A DNA stretch of 64,000 bases from JAGNZR01 sp051656905 (GTDB lineage: Bacteria > Fusobacteriota > Fusobacteriia > Fusobacteriales > Fusobacteriaceae). The DNA lies in assembly GCA_051656905.1 (NCBI GenBank), contig JBOFJQ010000002.1, positions 1 to 64,000 of the forward strand, in the 5' to 3' direction. Below are positions 9,188 through 18,750 of the stretch, piece by piece (the stretch's first letter is position 1; the number at the start of each line of letters is the position of its first letter). The notes under the pieces are model-generated. The model ran no database searches. It was not told the origin of the DNA and saw only the letters and a list, made by a program, of their open reading frames with translations. Both the position numbers and the translations under genes were made by a program.

Positions 9188-10306
9188 CTATCTTTTCGGA
9201 CTTATAAAAGCTGTCCTAATAACAGGCTCAATAGATTCAGGTAAATTTACCACTATATTTAAAGGTCCTCTTTTTACTGTAATCCATCCTAGTCCTTTAA
9301 AAGCGATTTCTTCTCCTGAATTTGCAGTTATGTGAACCTCTTTCATTTTTAAAGCTTTATAGCTATCTATGCATTTATCACATGGTATTTTAAGTATATC
9401 TACTCTTTTTCCAGCTATGTACTCTTTTTGTTTTTCTACATTAGTCTCTAAAAAAGTTACATTTTTAGAAGCATATATAGAGATAATAGGTTTACTTTCC
9501 TCTATCTCTTCTACTCTAAAATTAACTAAATCTCCTAAGAATATAACTCTATCTTTATCTAATTTATAAGTTTTTCTTGAGATTTCTCCTGAAGGAATAA
9601 CTTTTAAATTACACTCATCACAAACTAAATCTGAAACTCTTCCACTTGGAATTAATCCAGGTGTATCTATTAAATTTATATTTGTCTTTGGTATATTTTT
9701 TAGATTAGACTTCAGTGTTGTTCCTGGATATTTAGATACTGTTACAACTTTAGTCCCTATCAATTTATTTATAATACTTGATTTTCCTACGTTAGTAACT
9801 CCTAAAACAACTATATTTACACCTTTAGGATAAAAATGATTTATTTTTTTATAAATTCCGTTTATTCCATACCCATTTTTTGTACTTACAATAGCTATAT
9901 CTAAAGGTGAAATTCCTTCGTCACCTAATCTATTTTTTACCCAATTAGCAACCTCTGAAGGGTGCTTATCATCTGGTATTAAGTCCAATTTATTTATTAC
10001 TACTATTGATTCCATATCTCTTAAAATATCTAATATTTCATCATCAAAAGATCCTTCAAAATCAATAATATCAAAAACTGCTAACGCTAAAGAAGCTTCA
10101 GCTGCTGTTTTTTGTACTTCTTTTCTATAGTCTTCGCTGTCAAATTCCACAGGAATATTTTTACCATAGTTTTTTATTTTAAAACATCTTTGACAATATA
10201 ACTCTGAGGCATCTCTTGTTTTTAAAAGTTCCTCTTGTAAATATCCTTCTTTATTAGGATATTCTGTTTGGAGTTCTATTCCACACCCTATACATTTTTC
10301 TTTCAT
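9188..10306 (-). CDS. yqeH: Ribosome biogenesis GTPase YqeH
   Basis: 372-aa circularly permuted GTPase needed for 30S subunit maturation in bacteria that have it. An N-terminal zinc finger (CIGCG at residues 5-9, CQRC near 38-41) precedes the permuted GTPase motifs: G4 VINKLDLIPDD first, then G1 GVTNVGKSSIINKL and G3 LIDTPGLI. The C-terminal half carries the usual extension with another CDKC pair. Upstream of the pseudopilin-like gene (33 bp) on the same strand. Confidence 0.93.
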   Translation of the reverse strand: MKEKCIGCGIELQTEYPNKEGYLQEELLKTRDASELYCQRCFKIKNYGKNIPVEFDSEDYRKEVQKTAAEASLALAVFDIIDFEGSFDDEILDILRDMESIVVINKLDLIPDDKHPSEVANWVKNRLGDEGISPLDIAIVSTKNGYGINGIYKKINHFYPKGVNIVVLGVTNVGKSSIINKLIGTKVVTVSKYPGTTLKSNLKNIPKTNINLIDTPGLIPSGRVSDLVCDECNLKVIPSGEISRKTYKLDKDRVIFLGDLVNFRVEEIEESKPIISIYASKNVTFLETNVEKQKEYIAGKRVDILKIPCDKCIDSYKALKMKEVHITANSGEEIAFKGLGWITVKRGPLNIVVNLPESIEPVIRTAFISPKR

Positions 10307-10432
10307 TATTAAACCTCACATTACTAACTTTAATTTTATTTTTTTATAATATTTTTAATTTTTTTCAATACAAAAAATAAGTGTTACTCACGTATATAAT
10401 ACCATTTTTATTAAGTATAGTAAATTTATTTT

Positions 10433-10966
10433 TTATATAACCTCTACACTAATATTCAAATTAGTAAATATACACATCTCTCCTGCAATCATCATTGACT
10501 CTATAGCAATCTCTTCTGCTGTAAGGTCCGAGAATTTTTTTAACCCTTTAGCTGCTGCGTAGGCATAATTTCCCCCTGATCCTATAGCCGCTATACCATC
10601 ATCAGTATCAATAACATCCCCTGTTCCAGATACAATTAACAAATCTTTTTTATCTGCTACTATTAACATTGCCTCAAGTATTCTTAGTGCTTTATCTTCT
10701 CTCCACTCTTTTGCAAGTTCAACAGCAGCTTTTTTTAAGTTACCTGAACTTTCTTCTAATTTCTTCTCAAATTTATCCATAAGAGCAAAAGCATCTGAAG
10801 CTGTTCCTGCAAAACCTGTTAAAACATCATAATTATCAAGTTTTCTTATTTTTCTTGCACTATTTTTAAAAATAACATCACCAAATGTAACCTGACCATC
10901 TCCAGCTATAGCTACTTTTCCATCTTTCTTAACCGCAATAATTGTTGTAGCTTCTATCTTCTTCAC
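10433..10966 (-). CDS. hslV: ATP-dependent protease peptidase subunit HslV (ClpQ)
   Basis: Proteolytic subunit of the HslUV protease, 177 aa, normal length. Proteasome-like fold: after the propeptide MKKIEA the mature chain would start at the Thr-Thr pair (TTIIAVKKDGK), with GDGQVTFG and GFAGTASDAF following as in the family. Starts at GTG 10966 behind AAGGGGGC. It ends a topA-trmFO-xerC-hslV run, the arrangement known in Firmicutes, but the ATPase partner hslU is not next to it: the next gene downstream is yqeH after a 126-bp gap. HslU must lie elsewhere or be absent. Confidence 0.94.
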   Translation of the reverse strand: MKKIEATTIIAVKKDGKVAIAGDGQVTFGDVIFKNSARKIRKLDNYDVLTGFAGTASDAFALMDKFEKKLEESSGNLKKAAVELAKEWREDKALRILEAMLIVADKKDLLIVSGTGDVIDTDDGIAAIGSGGNYAYAAAKGLKKFSDLTAEEIAIESMMIAGEMCIFTNLNISVEVI

Positions 10967-10981
10967 GCAATTGCCCCCTTG

Positions 10982-11863
10982 TTATAATATATATGCTGCT
11001 ATCTCTTTTCTTTTTGATAACTCTTTATATTTTTTTAATATTTCACTGTTAGAGTATCCTAATATTTCTTGTAAATATTCTGGATTCATTCCCTTTACCA
11101 ACATGTGAAGTATAAATGTATGTCTAAAAATATATGGAGTTACCTCCCTTGTTATACCTGATTTTACTCTGTATCTTTCTATTATCCTTCTAAGAGATCT
11201 ATCACTTAATCTTGTTCCACTACCATTTACAAAAAGAACATCACTGTTATAGACTTCTCTATATTTTTCCTTTTTACTTGATATGTACTCTTTGAAATAT
11301 TTAATTACTCGCTCACTAAAAAATACTACTCTTGAACTTTTACCTATAGCAATCTGAAGTTTTCTATTATCTAAATCAAAAACTCCTTCTCCTAAAGATA
11401 AAAGTTCTTGAGAAGTTATCCCTGTAGAATAAAGCATCTCTATAATTAACCTATCCCTCAATCCATTAGTAGTTTTTAAATCTATTGAATCTCTTAATTT
11501 ATTAATTTCATCAAATTTTATAAAATTTGGTTCTTCTACACTAAAATTTGAAAATTCAACTAATTTTGTTGGATTAGTATTTATTTTCTCTTTTTTTAAA
11601 AGAAATTTAAAAAATAATCTTATTGTAGAAAGTTTTCTATTTAATGATCTTTTAGTTAAAGATTTATTGTATTCTAATCCAATAAATCTTTTCACCGTAA
11701 ATCTATTTATATCCTTTAAAGATTCTATTGGTTCAACAACAGTTATAAACTCTATAAACTGCTTCATATCGCTTTTTATAGAGTTTATACTATTTATACT
11801 CCTTTGATCTCCAAATTCTAAATAATACAAAAATTCTTTTAAATCATTTTCTAAATTTACCAT
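10982..11863 (-). CDS. XerC-like tyrosine recombinase family protein with substituted catalytic residues
   Basis: 293 aa with an N-terminal SAM-like core-binding domain (about 1-90) and a C-terminal tyrosine recombinase domain. Compared with XerC/D, the first catalytic Arg (GLRxSEL) is Thr150 in TGITSQELL, the HxxR histidine is Tyr244 in YIFRH, and the LGH histidine is Tyr270 in LGY; Arg247 and a candidate Tyr279 remain. Three substitutions in the active site suggest it cannot cleave and rejoin DNA normally, though it may still bind. It occupies the xerC/codV position between trmFO and hslV, 13 bp from trmFO and 15 bp from hslV. True dif-site recombination is probably done by other Xer proteins. 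Confidence 0.85.
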   Translation of the reverse strand: MVNLENDLKEFLYYLEFGDQRSINSINSIKSDMKQFIEFITVVEPIESLKDINRFTVKRFIGLEYNKSLTKRSLNRKLSTIRLFFKFLLKKEKINTNPTKLVEFSNFSVEEPNFIKFDEINKLRDSIDLKTTNGLRDRLIIEMLYSTGITSQELLSLGEGVFDLDNRKLQIAIGKSSRVVFFSERVIKYFKEYISSKKEKYREVYNSDVLFVNGSGTRLSDRSLRRIIERYRVKSGITREVTPYIFRHTFILHMLVKGMNPEYLQEILGYSNSEILKKYKELSKRKEIAAYIL

Positions 11864-11876
11864 ACTACACTGTCTC

Positions 11877-13193
11877 CTATAACAGGTGAGATTTCTCTTT
11901 TAACTCTTCCTGTAAATACTTTAAAGCTATTTCTGAAATCATATTATATTTTAATTTTTTATCTCTAACTCTCTCTTCAAGACTTCTTATTATCCCAAAA
12001 TTAGGTCCCATAGGTTGGAAATTCTTTTTTTCCTCTGTTATATACTTTATTATAGAACCAATAGAACTTCTATCATCTAAGATTAAAGGTTCTTTACCTT
12101 GAATCTTAGCGAATATATTAAGAGCAGCAACTAATCCTGTTGCCATAGCACAGACATAACCTTCACTTCCTGTTATTTGACCAGCAAAAAATATATTTTC
12201 ATTCCCTTTCATATTAAGCTCTTTATTTAGAACTCTTGTTGAATCTATAAATGTATTTCTATGCATAACACCATATCTTACAAATTCAGCATTCTCAAGA
12301 CCTGGAATCATTGAAAAAACTCTTTTTTGCTCTCCAAATTTCAGATTAGTTTGAAAACCTACTAAATTATATAATTTTCCCTCTTTATCATCTTGCCTTA
12401 ATTGTACAACAGCATGATCCCATCTATCTGTTTTTGGATTTGTTAATCCTTTAGGTTTTAATGGTCCAAATAGTAAAGTTCTCTCTCCACGCTGTGCAAT
12501 TCTTTCTACAGGCATGCATGCTTCAAATAATTTTTCCTCTTCAAATTGCTTTAATGGAGCTCTTTCAGCAGTTATTAAAGCATTGTAGAATCTTTTATAC
12601 TCCTCTTCATTCATTGGACAGTTTATATATTCTCCGTCCCCTTTATCATATCTAGACTGATAGTAAACTTTATCTTGATCTATTGATTCTAAAGTTACTA
12701 TAGGAGCTGCTGCATCATAAAAATAAAGATATTCGCTATTAGTTAGTTTTGCAATCTCCTTTGATAAACTTTCTGAAGTTAATGGCCCAGAAGCTATTAA
12801 TACAATTTTATCCTTAGGTATCTCTTTTAACTCTTCTCTTATAATCTCTATATTTTCATTTTCTTCTAAAGCTTTAGTTATAGTTTCTGAGAATCCCTCT
12901 CTATCCACTGCTAATGCCTGACCTGCAGGTACTTTATGAGCATCTGCAATCTCAACAAGTTTAGAACCTAATCTTCTTAACTCTTCTTTCATAAGTCCAG
13001 AGGCATTTCCTAAGTGATCTCCTCCTAGTGAGTTACTACATACTAGCTCTCCTAATTTATCAGTTTTATGAGCTTCTGTAGATACTTGTGGTCTCATTTC
13101 GTAAAGCTTAACTTTTATTCCTCTTTTTGCTAATTGAAAAGCTGCCTCACTTCCTGCTAACCCTCCACCAATTACTATAACTTCTCTATTCAT
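11877..13193 (-). CDS. trmFO: Methylenetetrahydrofolate-tRNA (uracil-54-C5)-methyltransferase TrmFO
   Basis: Makes ribothymidine at position 54 of tRNA using methylenetetrahydrofolate and FAD, instead of the SAM-dependent TrmA. 438 aa, family length. N-terminal FAD motif VIVIGGGLAGSEAAFQLAKRG, YEMRP, ELVCSNSLGGD (conserved Cys of the family), and C-terminal FFAGQITGSEGYVCAMATG. Lies directly downstream of topA, its usual neighbour in Firmicutes and Fusobacteriota (known gene order). Confidence 0.97.
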   Translation of the reverse strand: MNREVIVIGGGLAGSEAAFQLAKRGIKVKLYEMRPQVSTEAHKTDKLGELVCSNSLGGDHLGNASGLMKEELRRLGSKLVEIADAHKVPAGQALAVDREGFSETITKALEENENIEIIREELKEIPKDKIVLIASGPLTSESLSKEIAKLTNSEYLYFYDAAAPIVTLESIDQDKVYYQSRYDKGDGEYINCPMNEEEYKRFYNALITAERAPLKQFEEEKLFEACMPVERIAQRGERTLLFGPLKPKGLTNPKTDRWDHAVVQLRQDDKEGKLYNLVGFQTNLKFGEQKRVFSMIPGLENAEFVRYGVMHRNTFIDSTRVLNKELNMKGNENIFFAGQITGSEGYVCAMATGLVAALNIFAKIQGKEPLILDDRSSIGSIIKYITEEKKNFQPMGPNFGIIRSLEERVRDKKLKYNMISEIALKYLQEELKEKSHLL

Positions 13194-13230
13194 TTATACC
13201 TTTCCTTTCTTATCAATTATTTATTTTCAT

Positions 13231-15702
13231 TTATTTTTTTGTAGTTTTTTTAGTTGTTTTCTTTGCTTCAACTTTTTTCTCTACATCTTTCTTTTCTACA
13301 GATTTTTTAGTCCCAGATTTTTTTTCTGTTACCTTTTTTTCAGCTGTAGTTTTTTCAGTTACAGTTTTCTCTGCTGTAGCTTTCTTTTTAGTTGTAGTTT
13401 TTTTCTTTTTTTCGATATCCTCATCTTTTTCTTCAATTATTCTATTATTTTTATCTAATTTTTTTATATTATTACATTTAGGATATCCTGTACAACTTAA
13501 GAATTTACCCCATCTACCTCTATTAACTTTAAATGGTTTACCACACTTTTCACAAGTTCCTGCCATACTTAAAATATGATTTTCTTCATCTTTGATCTTT
13601 TTAAGTTCCTCTGCAAAGCAATATTTCCCATCTTCAATTTTAATAGTTTCTTCTATTAACATCTTTTTTATAGAACCTGGAAGAGATATTCTAACTTCAT
13701 CCTCTTTAAAGTTTTCACTTTCAAGATAGCTTCCAAAACGCCCTACTTTTAATAAACATTTTGCTCCTGCATCAGTAACTACATCTGTAGGAACTCCAAT
13801 TTTACCTTTTTCTCTCTCTTCTACTTGCTCTTTTACAAATATTTTTCCTGATTCTATATCTTCTTTTGGAATGTTTATTCCTCTAAGATTTACATTTTCT
13901 TTGCAACCTTCGACTTCACATGTAAGATATTTACCAAAAATACCTGTTTTCATAAGCATAAAATTATCAGAACATTTACATTTTACATCACTTACGACTA
14001 ATCTTTCTTTTATCTCTTTTATCTTTTCGCTATATTTTTCAATATTTTGCTCTAGCTCAGAATAAAACTCTTTTAGTACATCTGTCCACTCTAAATTTCC
14101 TTCAGCTATTTCATCAAGCTCAGCTTCAAAGTGAGCTGTAAATTTTATATTCATAATTCTTTTAAAGTTTTTTTCTAATTCATTTTTTATTTCATATCCT
14201 AATTCAGTAGGTATAAAACTTTTTCCTTCTATATTTACATACTCTCTCTTTTTTAAAGTTTCTACAATAGAGGCATAAGTAGAAGGTCTTCCAATCCCTT
14301 CTTGTTCTAATCTTTTTACTAAAGAAGATTCTGTTAATCTAGAAGGAGCTTTAGTCCACTCCTCTTTAATATCCATTCCATCGAGAATTTTCTCATCTCC
14401 AACTTTTATCTCTGGAAAATCACCCATTGATAATTCATCATCCTCTTTAAATATCTTATAATAACCATCGAAAAGTACTTTATGTACACTTCCTCTAAAG
14501 TCAAACTTATCATAAGAAACAACTATTTCAAATTGCTCATATCTCATATTAGCCATCTGTGATATTAAGAATCTATCCCATATAAGTTTATATAGCTTAT
14601 ATTGATCATTATCTAAGTATTTTTTTATACTATCTGGTTCATAATTAATCTCTGTTGGTCTTATTGCTTCGTGTGCATCTTGAATTTTTTTATCTTTTGG
14701 ATCTTTTTTAGCTTCTCTTACTTCACCTATGTAGTTTTCACCAAATTTGCTTGTAATATATTTTTTAGTCATTTCCACAGCATCATTAGATACTCTTAGG
14801 GAATCTGTTCTCATATATGTAATTAAACCTTTTTGCTCTCCATGAATCTCTAATCCCTCATATAAACCTTGAGCTACTCTCATTGTTTTTGAAGCAGAGA
14901 ATCCTAAATATGAAGATGATAATTGCTGTAATGTACTTGTTTTTAAAGGATTAGGTGGAGTTTTTTTTCTACTAGTTACATTTGCTTTAGTAACTTTAAA
15001 AATTTCATCTTTTTTTATGGCTCTCAATTCTTCTACTATTGCCTCATCCATTAAAGGATCATGCTTCTTCCCATCTATTCTACTTAAAACTAATTTTAAG
15101 TTTTCTTTAAACAATCCATTTACATTCCAATATTTCTCAGGAATAAAAGCTCTTATTTCATCTTCTAAATCGCAAATCATTTTAAGTGCTACAGATTGAA
15201 CTCTTCCAGCACTTGTTTTTTCTGAAACTGTTGTCCATAATAATGGAGATATTTTATACCCTACTATTCTATCTAAAATTCTTCTAGCTTGTTGCGCATT
15301 TACCATTTTCATATCTAACTTTCTTACATGAGTAAGTGAGTCTGTTATGGCAGATTCTGTTATTTCATTAAACTCTATTCTATTAAGTTCATTTTCATCT
15401 AATTTTAATGTTTTAGCTATGTGCCAAGCAATAGCTTCTCCTTCCCTATCCGGGTCGGAAGCTAGATATACTTTCTGTGCTTTTTTTGCTAAATCTTTTA
15501 AAGTTGCAACTAATTCTTTTTTATCCTTTACTATTGAATAATTAGGTTTAAAATTCTCTTCAATTTTTACTCCTAATGTTGTTTTAGGTAAGTCTCTTAC
15601 ATGACCGTAAGAAGCTACTACACGAAAGGAATCTCCTAATATTTTTTCGATTGTCTTTGCTTTTGCTGGTGACTCCACAATAACTAAATTCTTTTTCGAC
15701 AA
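13231..15702 (-). CDS. topA: DNA topoisomerase I with lysine-rich C-terminal tail
   Basis: Type IA topoisomerase relaxing negative supercoils. The start is taken at TTG 15702, 6 nt after GAGGTG, giving MSKKNLVIVESPAKAKTI, the usual N-terminus; the in-frame GTG at 15711 overlaps the ribosome site itself. 823 aa. TOPRIM DPDREGEA, active-site region ITYMRTDSLRVS (Tyr nucleophile), then C-terminal zinc modules CKCSDNF...CEVEGC and CEKCGKPF...CTGYPKC. The last about 60 residues are a low-complexity Lys/Thr/Glu run (repeats of KKTT, EKKV), resembling basic tails that strengthen DNA binding in some TopA proteins (inference). Confidence 0.97.
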   Translation of the reverse strand: MSKKNLVIVESPAKAKTIEKILGDSFRVVASYGHVRDLPKTTLGVKIEENFKPNYSIVKDKKELVATLKDLAKKAQKVYLASDPDREGEAIAWHIAKTLKLDENELNRIEFNEITESAITDSLTHVRKLDMKMVNAQQARRILDRIVGYKISPLLWTTVSEKTSAGRVQSVALKMICDLEDEIRAFIPEKYWNVNGLFKENLKLVLSRIDGKKHDPLMDEAIVEELRAIKKDEIFKVTKANVTSRKKTPPNPLKTSTLQQLSSSYLGFSASKTMRVAQGLYEGLEIHGEQKGLITYMRTDSLRVSNDAVEMTKKYITSKFGENYIGEVREAKKDPKDKKIQDAHEAIRPTEINYEPDSIKKYLDNDQYKLYKLIWDRFLISQMANMRYEQFEIVVSYDKFDFRGSVHKVLFDGYYKIFKEDDELSMGDFPEIKVGDEKILDGMDIKEEWTKAPSRLTESSLVKRLEQEGIGRPSTYASIVETLKKREYVNIEGKSFIPTELGYEIKNELEKNFKRIMNIKFTAHFEAELDEIAEGNLEWTDVLKEFYSELEQNIEKYSEKIKEIKERLVVSDVKCKCSDNFMLMKTGIFGKYLTCEVEGCKENVNLRGINIPKEDIESGKIFVKEQVEEREKGKIGVPTDVVTDAGAKCLLKVGRFGSYLESENFKEDEVRISLPGSIKKMLIEETIKIEDGKYCFAEELKKIKDEENHILSMAGTCEKCGKPFKVNRGRWGKFLSCTGYPKCNNIKKLDKNNRIIEEKDEDIEKKKKTTTKKKATAEKTVTEKTTAEKKVTEKKSGTKKSVEKKDVEKKVEAKKTTKKTTKK

Positions 15703-15732
15703 TATTTTCACCTCACAAATATTTTTTTATAT

Positions 15733-16797
15733 TTATTTTTTTTTCATATAACATCCGCCTAAAGTTGCAACAACTAAACCTTTTATTTCTAAATCTACTA
15801 ATGTTGCTAAGACTTCTGATGTTTTTCCTTTAACTTCAATTAAAATTTCATCCAAAGATTTGTTAGTATTTAGCGTTTCATACACTTCTTTTTCTAACTT
15901 ACTTAACTCTAATTTACTTTTTTTATTTAAAACACTTATCTTTATTCCATACTCTTCTAATATATCCTCTACTTTTACCACTAATTTTGCCTGGCTATTT
16001 TTTATTAAATCATTACATCCTTGAGAAAAATCTGAAAATATCTCTCCAGGAACAGCGAAAACATCCTTTCCCTCTTCCACTGCAATACTTGCAGTTATTA
16101 AACTTCCACCCTTTTTTTTACTTTCCACAACTAAAATTCCATTGCTTATTCCAGCTATTATTCTATTTCTCATTGGAAAATGATATTGTTGAGGTTGAGT
16201 CCCTAAAGGATATTCAGATATTAATAGCCCCTCTTTTGCTATTTCTTCCCATAAGCTTCTATTTTCTTTAGGATAAATAACATCTAGACCGCTGCCTACT
16301 ATAGCTATTGTCTTTCCTTTCTCTAACAAAGTTTTTTTATGACAAATTGTGTCAATTCCTAAAGCTAATCCGCTTACAGTAACTATTCCTGCTTCAACTA
16401 GTCCCAATGTGAATTTTTCACAAGCAACTCTCCCATAGCAAGTAGCATTTCTTGTTCCTACAACACCTATTATAAACTCTTTTAATAATTCTATATTTCC
16501 TTTATAGTACAAAAAAAGTGGTGGTGTCCCTATATTTTTTAGACTTTCTGGATACTCTTCATCTTGTATAAATAATACTTTTACTTTATTTTCTTCTAAC
16601 TTCTTTTGTTCTAGCTCTAAATCAATTTGTTCTGATGACATTATTTTATCTATAATTTCATCATTAAAATTAAGATATAATGTAAACTGTTCTCTAGTTA
16701 AAGTAAAAATCTCACTATAAGTTTTAGTTACACCTAAAAGAATCCTAATATTTGAATCACTTAGACCTTTTACCTTTAACTTGTACCATTCATTCAT
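15733..16797 (-). CDS. dprA: DNA processing protein DprA (Smf)
   Basis: Binds incoming single-stranded DNA and loads RecA during natural transformation. 354 aa: N-terminal helical region, Rossmann-like core with VGTRNATCYGR, AIVGSGLDVIYPKEN and SEYPLGTQPQQYHFPMRNRIIAGIS, the family signature, and a C-terminal winged-helix-like segment (about 295-350). Start ATG 16797 with GGGAGG. Directly upstream of topA (30 bp), a common pairing. ComM/YifB at 62.5 kb is a second competence-associated gene in the window. Confidence 0.95.
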   Translation of the reverse strand: MNEWYKLKVKGLSDSNIRILLGVTKTYSEIFTLTREQFTLYLNFNDEIIDKIMSSEQIDLELEQKKLEENKVKVLFIQDEEYPESLKNIGTPPLFLYYKGNIELLKEFIIGVVGTRNATCYGRVACEKFTLGLVEAGIVTVSGLALGIDTICHKKTLLEKGKTIAIVGSGLDVIYPKENRSLWEEIAKEGLLISEYPLGTQPQQYHFPMRNRIIAGISNGILVVESKKKGGSLITASIAVEEGKDVFAVPGEIFSDFSQGCNDLIKNSQAKLVVKVEDILEEYGIKISVLNKKSKLELSKLEKEVYETLNTNKSLDEILIEVKGKTSEVLATLVDLEIKGLVVATLGGCYMKKK

Positions 16798-16838
16798 AAA
16801 TACGTACCTCCCTATAGCAGAGAACAGTTTATTTAATT

Positions 16839-17420
16839 TTATCTTTTATAAGCTCTAACTAATAACTTCTTAATAAGGGCTGACTCAGGGTAGAATTTAT
16901 TACCCTCCTCTAAAATCTCTTTAGCTTCTCCATCTCTTCCAAGTAAAATATATAAATCTCCTAATCCAGAATAGCTATACTCGCTCTTCCCTATTTTCAA
17001 AGCCTCTTTAAAATCTTCTATTGCCTTATTATACTCCTCTAAGCCTCTATAAGCTAGAGCTCTTCCAAAATAAGCCTCATATAAATATGCATTTTTTTCT
17101 ATTAATTTAGAATAATTTTTTACAGATTCATCATAATCACCTAAAAGTCTAGCACATGTTGCTGCTCCCATTATATTATCTGAAGTGATTGCCCCCTTTT
17201 TAAAAGCTCTGTTAGCTTCTTCTACTTTCCCTATTTTAAAAAGCTCATCCCCAATTCTAAATAATTGACTAGGATCACTTGTTGAAGATACTTGTGATTT
17301 TAAACTATCCTCTCTTGCCTCTCTAGATCTATAATCTATAGGAGTCATCGCCCCGAAGGCTATTGTACTCCCAATAAGTAAACTAATACATACTAATAAT
17401 ATTTTAGTCTTTAACTTCAT
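16839..17420 (-). CDS. Exported TPR-repeat protein
   Basis: 193 aa with an N-terminal signal peptide (KILLVCISLLIGSTIAFGA, likely cut after AFG) and at least three tetratricopeptide units: SQLFRIGDELFKIGKVEEANRAF, YEAYFGRALAYRGLEEYNKAI and YSGLGDLYILLGRDGEAKEI (read as approximate units). Probably a periplasmic scaffold or adaptor; partner unknown. The gene starts inside the 3' end of xseA (17-bp overlap), so the two are translationally coupled. Confidence 0.8.
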   Translation of the reverse strand: MKLKTKILLVCISLLIGSTIAFGAMTPIDYRSREAREDSLKSQVSSTSDPSQLFRIGDELFKIGKVEEANRAFKKGAITSDNIMGAATCARLLGDYDESVKNYSKLIEKNAYLYEAYFGRALAYRGLEEYNKAIEDFKEALKIGKSEYSYSGLGDLYILLGRDGEAKEILEEGNKFYPESALIKKLLVRAYKR

Positions 17421-18621
17421 TTTCTTTCAGCTCCTCTACTATACTATATATAACACCATTTTTTATCTGAGTTTTTATTTTATCTCCTTTCTTTAAAGCA
17501 GATACATCCTTTAGAATCTCATCATTAATACTTGTTATTGAATATCCTTTCTTCAATATTTGAATAGGGTTTTTATTATAAATACTCTCTATCTTCAAAT
17601 TAAGTTGAGATTCTTTTTCTAAAAGAATGTTTTTAATTCTATTGTTTAAAATTTCTTCTTTCAAAACTAATTGATGTGATAATTTGCACAGCTCTTTATA
17701 AAAACTTTTTAAATAATAGTTTCCTTTTAATTCTTTTAACTCTTTTTCTGCACTTTGAATTTTAGAACTTATTATTTTTTTTATAAACCTTACTCTTCCA
17801 TTTATATTTTCCTGTAACTCTCTTCTTTCTGGGACACACATCTCAATCGCCTGAGTTGGTGTTGCTGCTCTAGCATCCGCTGTTAAATCCGATAAAAGAT
17901 GGTCAACTTCGTGACCTACTGCTGAAATTATAGGTTTTTTTGAATTAAAGAATGCCATAGCTACTTCTCTTTCATTAAAACACCATAAATCTTCAATACT
18001 TCCTCCACCTCTTCCAGCTATGATTAAATCTATCTCAGGAATTAAGTTTAAAACTTCTATCCCTTTTACAATTTCCTCTTTTGCTCCTATACCTTGAACT
18101 TTAGAAGGAAATACATATATATTTATTCTAGGATCTCTTTTTTTAGCTGTTTTTATTATGTCTTGAAGTGCAGCTCCTGTAAACGCTGTTACTACTCCTA
18201 TATTTTTAGGATATTTAGGCAATTTTTGTTTATATTCTTCAGAAAAATAACCTTTTTCTTCTAACTCTTTTCTTAATTTAGCAAGTTCTAAGAATTTTTC
18301 ACCTAACTTATCTAATTTCTCTATATGTCTTACAAGGATTTGTACCTCTCCTCTATTTTCATATACACCTAAATCACAGAATATTTTTACTTGATCCCCT
18401 TCTTTTAAATCTTCTGGTATCTGTTTATATTTATAATTAAAAGCAGCACATTTAATTTGAGAATTTTTATCCTTCAAATTAAAATAAAGATGACCGCTCT
18501 TATAGTAAGAAACTGTAGACATTTCTCCCTTTAAAAAAAAATTAGAAAACCGAGCATTATTTTCTATGTACTCTTTTAACTCTTTATTGAATTCCGTTAC
18601 CGAATAAATATTTTCTTTCAA
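17404..18621 (-). CDS. xseA: Exodeoxyribonuclease VII large subunit
   Basis: Large subunit of ExoVII, which degrades single-stranded DNA. The open frame reaches 18705, but the good start is TTG 18621: AGGAGG lies 6 nt upstream and the protein then begins MKENIYSVTEFNKEL, the normal N-terminus with the OB-fold. 405 aa. The catalytic domain includes VVTAFTGAALQDI, IIAGRGGGSIEDLWCFN and GHEVDHLLSDLTADARAATPTQAIE. A coiled-coil-rich region follows. xseB is not adjacent. Confidence 0.95.
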   Translation of the reverse strand: MKENIYSVTEFNKELKEYIENNARFSNFFLKGEMSTVSYYKSGHLYFNLKDKNSQIKCAAFNYKYKQIPEDLKEGDQVKIFCDLGVYENRGEVQILVRHIEKLDKLGEKFLELAKLRKELEEKGYFSEEYKQKLPKYPKNIGVVTAFTGAALQDIIKTAKKRDPRINIYVFPSKVQGIGAKEEIVKGIEVLNLIPEIDLIIAGRGGGSIEDLWCFNEREVAMAFFNSKKPIISAVGHEVDHLLSDLTADARAATPTQAIEMCVPERRELQENINGRVRFIKKIISSKIQSAEKELKELKGNYYLKSFYKELCKLSHQLVLKEEILNNRIKNILLEKESQLNLKIESIYNKNPIQILKKGYSITSINDEILKDVSALKKGDKIKTQIKNGVIYSIVEELKENEVKD

Positions 18622-18750
18622 TAATGTCCTCCTTCTCTCTAATTTAGCAAATATTTCCGCTATGATAGCATATACACTATATACTATTATCCCCATTTCT
18701 TGCAACTTTTATATTTTTTCTAATTCTATTTTACTTTATTTTACCACACT

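Noticed and set aside
13231..13450. Possible simple-sequence repeat element at the 3' end of topA
   Set aside because: It is the in-frame Lys/Thr/Glu-rich tail of topoisomerase I, a known type of basic extension, not a mobile or regulatory repeat.
17404..18705. Longer xseA reading frame beginning at 18705
   Set aside because: The extra 28 residues look non-coding and the TTG at 18621 has an ideal AGGAGG 6 nt upstream.
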